Part shown: in pieces, positions 57,031-64,000 of the stretch
Position numbering within the stretch: the first letter of the stretch is position 1
Layout of the letters: each line of letters begins with the position of its first letter
Source of the DNA: Clytia hemisphaerica
Taxonomy: Eukaryota; Cnidaria; Hydrozoa; Leptothecata; Clytiidae
Direction: 5' to 3'
DNA length: 64,000 nt
Assembly: GCA_902728285.1 (NCBI GenBank)
Contig: CACVBU010000956.1
Coordinates: 663,457 to 727,456, forward strand
The notes under the pieces: generated by a model
The model's input: only the letters and a program-made list of their open reading frames with translations
Databases searched by the model: none
What the model was told of the DNA's origin: nothing
Translations under genes and position numbers: made by a program

Positions 57031-59225
57031 TTAAAGTACAATGCAATACGAATCAATACCGATCTCGTGATTTTGTTTACAATCATTGCAAATCCAAATC
57101 TCGTCACTTCCAATGTTGTTGGCAGTTTTCAATTTGGAGCATTTGAAATGATACCATTGGTGGCATCTATCACAACTGATCCCGTGAGCGACTTTTCTAC
57201 GGCAATCTCCACAGGTCCAGTTCTTTTGTTTTTGCACATCGATTGATAATTTTCTATTATTTTATACACTGCGTCTGAAACAAGGTCTTTTACGATTTCT
57301 AAGTCCACAGAAGGATCACGGAAAGAATCTTTGTGTTTCATTTTCGTGAAAGGAATAATGGCACTTGTTTCAATATCACAACACTGGTTCATTCTGTCTA
57401 GCGCAAGTTCGGTTCCTATTAGCCATGAAAAAGTTTGTTTTCCTCTTGTTGACAAGTTTTTAAACGGTACTAATAAAAAAAGAAGGAACACGAAAGTCTG
57501 AAATAACGTAGTCGTTTTAATTATTTTTTGTTGCAAAATATTGACATTAGAGGCTATGACTTGTTGAGATTTACATTGAATTGTAGATTCCCATATGCCT
57601 GACTCTACTGATATGCAATTGATTGGAGATGAATCTTCATTTTGCCATCTAGCTTCGTGATTTCATCAGTCGCACGACTTAAATTGTATAAATTTTTTAA
57701 AAGTGTTCGAGTTAGGATAATCGTGCAAATGATAACCAAGTTACAATTCAAACGAAAAAACTTTATTTACCCAGAGGAATATCATACGCTGATTCTTGTA
57801 CTTCTATTTCTTCTTCGTCTTTCTCCGAATCTTCGTATCCTGAAGTTGGTATGAAAAATTAAGAATGTCTAAATTTATGAAATTTGAATTTAATAATAGC
57901 ATTACATAGTAACATCAAACTGAAAAAAATTGGTAATCAAAAGATAATAATTATTATAAAAACAGAGCTTCCTTTTACCTAATATTGATGCTGTCTCTGT
58001 AGTGTCACTTGTCTCTGAAGCTGAATCTGAAGAAACTGAATTTGTATCTAGAAATTTAAAACATTAGTCATATCATATGTAATGTCAAACTAGAATTTTC
58101 ATAATTCAGGCCTGCTGACACATAATGGTTCTGTTTTGTTGGTTATAATTGTCGTAACCGCTACAATTAGCCAATAAAACGGCTTCTTTTGTTTTGGAAC
58201 GGAACGGAACATGGCCTTACGATGACTTACCTGGCTTGAAACTATTTGTCCAGTATCGAAATTAAAACCTTATACACTAAAACTTACAATGTCCTTCTCG
58301 AATCCATTGCAGGCTTCGCTCCCATTCAACATCGTCCAATACATGCGGTTCACTAGACTTTCTCTCAGGTGGGAAATTACTCGAACTTTCATCTAAATAG
58401 TCATGGAAAATATTAAATTAGTTACATCATTTAGAAAATAATCCCGAAATGAAGGATAAGATTTAGAAGGTTTCGTTCAGAAAAGTACATACCTTGTGAT
58501 TTTAAAGCTTGGGAAGGCTGTGTTACTTGGGGATGTTTTTTATTTGAACTCGAACTTTGATCTAAATAGTCATGAAAAATATTCAATTAGTTACATTTAG
58601 AAAATAATCACGAAATGAAGGATAGGATTTAGAAGTTTTCGTTCAGAAATGTACATACCTTGTGATTTTAAAGCTTGGGAAGGCTGTGTTGCTTGGGGAT
58701 GTTTTTTATTTGAAATCCAACTTTGATCTAAATAGTCATGAAAAATATTCAATTAGTTACATTTAAAAAATAATCACGAAATGAAGGATAAGATTTAGAA
58801 GTTTTCGTTCAGAAATGTACATACCTTGTGATTTTAAAGCTTGGGAAGGCTGTGTTGCTTTAGGGATGTTTTTTATTTGAACTCGAACTTGATCTAAATA
58901 GTCATGAAAAACATTCAATTAGTTACATTTAAAAAATAATCACGAAATGAAGGATAAGATTTAGAAGTTTTCGTTCAGAAATGTACATACCTTGTGATTT
59001 TAAAGCTTGGGAAGGCTGTGTTGCTTTAGGGATGTTTTTTATTTGAACTCGAACTTGATCTAAATAGTCATGAAAAACATTCAATTAGTTACATTTAGAA
59101 AATAATCACGAAATGAAGGATAAGATTTAGAAGTTTTCGTTCAGAAATGTACGTACCTTGTGATTTTAAAGCTTGAGAAGGCTGTGTTGCTAGGGGATGT
59201 TTTTTATTTTAACTCGAACTTTGAT
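57031..59225 (-). CDS. PHD-finger gene with duplicated 69-nt exons
   Basis: Minus strand, 3' part: five tandem exons (59225-59157, 59059-58991, 58893-58825, 58727-58659, 58561-58493), then 58392-58288, 58047-57979, 57839-57771 and terminal exon 57469-57031. Every exon starts with 2 nt and ends with 1 nt of a split codon, so any combination keeps frame. The array exons encode Ser/Gln/Lys-rich peptides (e.g. QSSSSNKKHPQVTQPSQALK). The next ones are ESSSNFPPERKSSEP..., TNSVSSDSASETSDTTE and YEDSEKDEEEIEVQE. The last exon carries a C4HC3 PHD finger: WTCGDC, SCDRCHQWYHFKC, WICNDCKQ, which usually reads histone tails. Within it a 5-A run (57229-57233, T on plus) must gain one A to keep frame. The 5' end is not found. 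Confidence 0.62.
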
Positions 59226-59237
59226 CTAAATAGTCAT
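58393..59237 (-). repeat. Tandem array of five exon-bearing 166-bp units
   Basis: Exact 166-bp period: exons at 58493, 58659, 58825, 58991 and 59157 (low ends), each 69 nt with intron sequence conserved too. Units 3 and 4 are identical in the exon; unit 5 has an in-frame TAA. The flanking exon 58288-58392 shares the same start (ESSSN-like), indicating it seeded the array. Confidence 0.88.
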
Positions 59238-59605
59238 CTATATATTAATAGCGATGCTTTGTGTGTCTGTGTGTCACCACTTTCGTTTTCGCTTTGTTTG
59301 TGTTTTAAAACAAGCCGTATATATATAAAAGTTGCGAAGCGATCCAGAGCCTCCTCGATTCGCAAGTTGCAAGCAAAAAATTTAAGACATACAAACACTG
59401 TATATTCAATGGCATATGTGAAGTTTTACTTAATACATTCGCTGCAGTCTTGCCGAATATCCTATCAGTCGGAAAAATTTTATAGTCCCTCTCTATAAAA
59501 ATGACATCTGTAGATTCTCTCATTGATGAACAAGCCGTATATGTATAAAAGTTGCGAAGCGATCCGGAGCCACCTCGATTCGCAAGTTGCAAGCAAAACA
59601 TTTAG
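59238..59605 (+). mobile_element. Helitron-like 5' terminus and duplicated 78-bp block
   Basis: In array unit 5 the intron departs from the other units exactly after GTCA, continuing TCTATATATTAATAGCGATG. A TC start inserted between A and T, followed by TATTAATA and a TTTGTGTGTCTGTGTG tract, is the pattern of Helitron 5' ends. A 78-bp block (about 59309-59388) with CAAGCCGTATATATATAAAA and GTTGCGAAGCGATCC recurs at 59527-59602. No Rep/helicase ORF and no 3' CTRR hairpin could be fixed, so the right boundary is a guess. Confidence 0.45.
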
Positions 59606-60693
59606 TTTCAAATAATAGGAAAATTTCATATTTTCAAAAAAACGGAATAACTAAAAATGTTTAAAAGGAAAAAAAACTTTCAAAACAAGAAGCAATTTCA
59701 TATTATACTTAAGTTCAACAGATTGCAAGGATGGAAAAATGTCTTGTATATTTGGAAAAGTTTTTTAAGTTTTTTAAGTTTTAATCTAAGGGAAAAAACT
59801 CCACTTTCAGAAGCCATTTTTCATTTCAAAAGCCATAGTGTCCTTCAGGGTCTCTTCCCCCCATGTCTAGAATGAAAATTTTCCATTCCCCTCCCCTCAT
59901 TTTCCCCCACCCTGCCTCCAAAACTTTTTCTGTCCCCCCCCCCCTCAAGCATAAAATTAAAAAGCTGTAATTTGATGAACTTAACGCTTATTGTTTTCCC
60001 TAAGGTAGTTCTAATTCAAGAATATATGGAAAGGATGGTTGTTTTTAAACCATAATATTAATAAAACTAAGCATTATGCTATATCATCTCATAAAACCAG
60101 ATATTTTTCAATTTTGAATTGATTTTAGTGAGTTCCCCCCATGCCTAGAATGAAAATTTTCCATTCCCCCCTCGCCCCCCCCTGGCTTCAAAAAAAATTC
60201 TTTCCCCCCCCTATACGTCCTTTTGACCTCAAAACCCATTCCCCCCCCCTATGAAAGCATTCTGAAAAGTTATAAAAACATTTTATAAGGCCAGAATTAC
60301 AAATAACTAGTGTTCGCGCTGTCCAACTGACTGATAATATTTTTCTTAATTTTCCGAACACTGCAATACAGTAGCTACTTATTCAAAATTTTCGTGATGG
60401 TGGCCTATTTTCAGAAAAGATATCAAAAAGGAAAAAAAAATTCATACTGTACCAGGAATTATTTCCTTATTTTCAATTAGTACATAAAAAATCGCAATTG
60501 TAATCAACAAAAGTTTTTCATATTTTAAACGTGGAAGACAATATTATATATAGTTGATGACAAAGGTTTTCCATGTTTTAGATGCATGTCAAAAGAAAAA
60601 TTTTAAGCTCAGGCGGAAATAAAAAAGTGTAGTGTTACCGGAATCCGGTCCAATGACAAAACTTTTTTTCTGACCCGGTCGCAAAAATATATA
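59606..60693. repeat. C-rich and A/T-rich repeats, no gene
   Basis: Two blocks of CCATGTCTAGAATGAAAATT or CCATGCCTAGAATGAAAATT followed by CCATTCCCC and long C runs (59858-59950 and 60137-60250) are clearly the same repeat duplicated about 275 bp apart. No coding frame. Confidence 0.55.
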
Positions 60694-61243
60694 CTTTAAA
60701 TGCGATAAACTTTTGTGGAGATTAAATTTTGCGGATTTCACGGATTTGGGTGTCATCCCCAAAATCCGTAAAATTAAATCCCATTGAAAATTTGAGTAGG
60801 CCTTATCAGCAAAATATTTCTAAACAAAACTCAAAAAAATGTTAAATAAATACTTTTTGAATGCTTACTGGCATCAAAGAAGTGCTAATAATACGCATTT
60901 CAACGACCAATGTGATTTGACAGTACAGGCAAAAAAGTTGTAAGAATATATTGTCACACAATAGTGCCATCCACGAAATTAAGTCCAGTTAGGAACATTT
61001 GGCGAGTTCCTGTACGCGGCCGCAATCAAAAAAATCATAATGTCACTCAATAAAAAATGGCGTTCGTGTCTTTTCGCACTTTTTTTAGCCTAGACGATAT
61101 AGCAAACATAGTAAGTATAAGCACACTGTGCTTTTAATTGGCTGACAATTTCTTTTGCGTCGGAAAAACTTTTTCAAACTTTCAGCGATGATTGATCAAA
61201 CTGTTACAATGAAAATTATCCAGCGCATTTTTTATCTTCTTAC

Positions 61244-61276
61244 CTTCTTCATCTTTAATGAAGCACTCGAAGTTCA
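61244..61276 (-). CDS. Candidate 33-nt exon inside the nested element
   Basis: A good acceptor (GCTTACTTTCAG) and donor (GTAAGAAG) bound 33 nt that, in the same 2+1 split phase as the PHD gene's exons, encode NFECFIKDEE. That phase match suggests it could be an upstream exon of the PHD gene. Against this, it lies in a transposon and is very short. Confidence 0.3.
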
Positions 61277-61329
61277 CTGAAAGTAAGCACATAAGATATT
61301 CTTATAATTAATGATATTCATTTAAACAC

Positions 61330-61520
61330 GCTTCGTTATGCGCTGTGGTGGAGTGCGTGACGTAACTCGCGCGGCAACTAACTGGCCTTCTGTTGGAAGA
61401 TCATATTGGGCGTTTTGGCGTTACCACCCTCGACGCAGCGAGCGCCTTTGTCTTTCCGCAACTCTTTCCACCATTTTAAATGGCCTTAACAATAGATCCA
61501 AAAGGGCGCCATAATCTTGG
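61330..61520 (-). promoter_or_regulatory. GC-richer stretch, possible promoter
   Basis: Contains TGACGTAA (CRE-like) at 61359, several CG dinucleotides (CTCGCGCGGC) and AAAATGGTGG-type sequence on the minus strand near 61480. It would be suitably placed to start transcription towards the PHD gene. No TATA box. The role is inference. Confidence 0.25.
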
Positions 61521-62766
61521 AAGATAATTTGTTTTGGTCTCCAGCTTTGGGAAGTAGCATTGTTTTTGGTTCTTTTCGATGGAAAATGGTAAGAAACTTA
61601 AGTTTACAAGTGTCATTTACAGTGTGGCTCGAATCCTTCAGATCCTTGGTTAGAAAAAGCTATACCTGTTTCCTTTTTTCTTCCCAGATTCAACAAGCCA
61701 TCAACCAACAAAATTACCACTGACATCTGAAAATTCACACAGCCTTTCCACTAGACATTTCTAAATTATCTGCCATTATGAAGATGTTCCGAAATTAACC
61801 AATCCGGTTTACAATCGGAATTCCTCTGGGAGTTAGCGAGTCGGGAAATGTAAAGTTATGTAATAGGTAATACATAATTTTTCCGGGGGTTAAACTTATA
61901 AATAAAATTGAAATGGTTTGTTTTTTTCTTCATTATATATTTAAGTTTTCATTATCAAAATTCTAGAAATGCTAGTTTGTAGACCATATTAGAAAATGGT
62001 TATATATTTCGCAAAATAAACACTTACAAAAGCTATTACTTACTATCTTTACCCCCGCTTTTTAAACAACGTCTTCTGTGGGCGTGATATCAGGCGGAGA
62101 CAAAACGCCCTCATCGTAAGATTCTCGGGTCGTCTTATTGTTTGTTCCTTTTGTCGAGTCTGTCGGTCCTATTGTTCATGCTAAATCCATACACGATGAC
62201 GTCAATGTTTGGCGGCATACCTGAAAATAAAAAACAAAAAGATTATCATATTATTTTTGCATGAATTACGCTACCTTATACGTCATTATAAAATTATACA
62301 AAACGAAAGCCAGTCTAGGCCGCCCGCCTAGAGCGCGGGCCCTAATATTTTTTCTCTCGCGGTCTTCAGGGGAAAACGAAAGTGATCGATATTCTTCGAA
62401 GGAAGAATTTGCCAAACAAACCCCTAGACAAAAAGATGTATTTTGAAGTTGGGAATGGATCCTGCGAAGATGAAAAAATTTTGACTAGGCGTTTTTTTGG
62501 CAAAGCCAAAAACTCTAATTTTTTTCTTCCCTCAAGCTAAAAAGGTTACAGGTTTTGGGCAATCGAGGCAAAAATCAGCAAAAAGCTGGTATTTTCCGTA
62601 AATCTGAGAATCGCGATAAGATCCTCACTGATTTAGTTTTTGCTGGCTTATAGAATGGCAGGATCCTGGATGGCTTTCCTAACTGAAGTCCCCGCGAAAT
62701 GTTTCAATTTTGGGGATTGGCCCAACCGCGAAATTTAATTCCCACAAAAGTTTATCGCATTAAAGT

Positions 62767-64000
62767 ACTATAAATATGAACCATCATAAAGAAAAGCAAG
62801 TTGACCGTTCAAGCTACCAAACGTCGTTTTCTTACAGTAGATATTCTCACTCAGTTGTTATTAAAAGTTTGTGCATTAGTACTTGATACTACATATAGAT
62901 TACTTCATACTGTCACATGAACAGCATTAGTCTGCTCAATGTTCTTATCAAAATTAGAAAAATATTCTTATAAAAAATATAAAAATTCAGTTAAAAATCG
63001 TTTAGTTTCTTATATAAAAAATAGCTTCAAAATTTCATTTCTTTTGTATATTTAATTACTTTATCATTAGCAAATCATCACTTCACATCATCATTTATTA
63101 CCTCACATCACACTTAGTATATTTTCTTTTGTATTATATAATTACTCTAGGTTTTTCTCACTTAATGATTTTATAATTGGGGAGCAATTATCTCCTCAGA
63201 TTTCTCTTTTTTTTTTACTCTCTCATTTTTTTTTTTTCATTCTGTGTTGAAACATTGTAGAGCAAGGAGCTCAATTCTTTGTTGACATGTTGTCAGTCAG
63301 AGTCAAACTTAAAACTTATTAAATTGGTAAATGGAATTTCCTGAATTGAATTTTTAATAATAATTTGCATTTTACTGTGGATTTACCCAGCTGGTAATCC
63401 ACTCATTTCACTGGTCATTTTCACAGCAATCACATTGGGCCAGCCGGTAAGCTTTTTGTTTGCATTTCTCACTTTTTGTTTTCTCTTCTCCTAGTCTTAG
63501 GTTGGCTCAACTTTAGGCTCTGCATTTGCCCTTTTGGCACAGGCTTCTACCCATTGCTGTCCTAGGTTAGGTTAGGTTAAGACTTAGTAATTTTTTTTAA
63601 GATTCTATCATACTTTTATTCTTTCATATGATTTTCTGTTCACTCAAATTGTTTCAAATTAGTCTAAGTTTCATAAATCAATTATCAATTTAAGCTCCTA
63701 ATTTTGTCATTTAGTCACTATTTTCATTTATTTTATCAATTCAAATACTTATTATTCCTTAATTTATTTTCATTCAGTTTGAACGCAAAGATATCAATCC
63801 TTCAATCAATATCTTGTTACAAACCCTCTCAAGTGTGTTGCACTATTCCACACATACTGTTTGTGTACATAAAAGTTATCTTTAAAGTTCTATTTTAATA
63901 ATCTTAAGTTATCAAAAATAGCAAAACAAATTTTTTTCCAGCAAGCTGCATGTTCTCATGACAAAAGTTTTCCAAATTTTGAACGCATGCAAATGGTTCG
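62767..64000. other. AT-rich, no gene seen
   Basis: Low-complexity stretches such as CATCACTTCACATCATCATT at 63066-63112 and repeated TTAGGTTAGG at 63560. No coding frame or RNA gene recognised. Confidence 0.45.

Larger units (their letters stand above)
60986..62685. mobile_element. 1,700-bp non-autonomous element nested in the MITE
   Basis: Inverted ends CAGTTAGGAA and TTCCTAACTG, with AAGTC duplicated at 60981-60985 and 62686-62690. The intact sister MITE reads GAAATTAAGTCCCCG at this point, confirming the empty site. The interior has no transposase. It contains a GC-richer stretch (61330-61520) and a possible mini-exon (61244-61276). A CA...TG end with a 5-bp duplication is closest to some hAT-like groups, but the superfamily is unsettled. 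Confidence 0.78.
60694..62766. mobile_element. TA-MITE split by a later insertion
   Basis: Ends CTTTAAATGCGATAAACTTT (left) and the complement of CTTTAATGCGATAAACTTTT (right), with TA outside both. Removing the insertion at 60986-62685 and one copy of its 5-bp duplication leaves 368 bp, exactly the length of the intact copy at 2825-3192. Shared internal phrases include GAAATTAAGTCC. Confidence 0.78.

Noticed and set aside
1-64000. CRISPR arrays, operons or a bacterial defence system
   Set aside because: Splice sites, LINEs and MITEs show a eukaryotic genome; tandem repeats here lack spacer structure.

Overview
This is an AT-rich, intron-bearing metazoan nuclear window. Genes have short exons and short introns with GT-AG junctions. 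The space between them is packed with transposons: Kolobok with a THAP domain, CR1-type LINEs with PHD fingers, a second LINE class, BEL/Pao, Penelope-like, CACTA/EnSpm, and many MITEs and foldback elements. This mix suits an aquatic invertebrate, most likely a cnidarian, but no species can be named. There is no prokaryotic gene organisation.

Layout. (1) 1476-9977, minus strand: a complete 14-exon gene rebuilt here exon by exon. It gives 411 residues with every splice phase compatible, and it resembles the C2-domain protein C2CD6/ALS2CR11. A mariner-type MITE, a foldback and a hAT-like element sit in its introns. (2) 10.0-12.3 kb: a LINE 3' fragment, a small MITE and a possible small membrane-protein ORF. 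(3) 12.3-24.9 kb: three copies of one 1-2.2 kb repeat family; the outermost two face each other about 12.6 kb apart. A frameshifted Kolobok transposase with a THAP exon splits the middle copy. (4) 25.2-26.9 kb: several MITEs, two of them built around poly-G/poly-C runs. (5) 27.2-32.6 kb, minus: a CR1 LINE whose endonuclease part is replaced by a BEL/Pao fragment and a 21-bp minisatellite. (6) 33-37.4 kb: tandem repeats and an 842-bp Mutator-like element with TIRs, a perfect 10-bp target duplication and an ORF I do not recognise. (7) 37.4-40.3 kb, minus: a pseudokinase gene and part of an intron-containing CACTA transposase. (8) 40.4-52 kb, plus: a 5'-truncated LINE, two GC-richer promoter-like islands, and an almost intact CR1 LINE. 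(9) 53.5-55 kb: a broken Penelope-like reverse transcriptase followed by a minisatellite. (10) 56-59.2 kb, minus: a PHD-finger gene fed by a tandem array of five 69-nt exons (166-bp period), plus a separate exon pair. (11) 59.2-64 kb: a Helitron-like start, C-rich repeats, and a 368-bp MITE split by a 1,700-bp element.

The strongest unusual signals are the tandem phase-preserving exon array, the Mutator-like element beside the pseudokinase stop codon, the nested MITE whose reconstructed length exactly matches its sister copy, and three separate ORF breaks that one A in a homopolymer would repair. All gene names are recognition from sequence; nothing was searched against a database.
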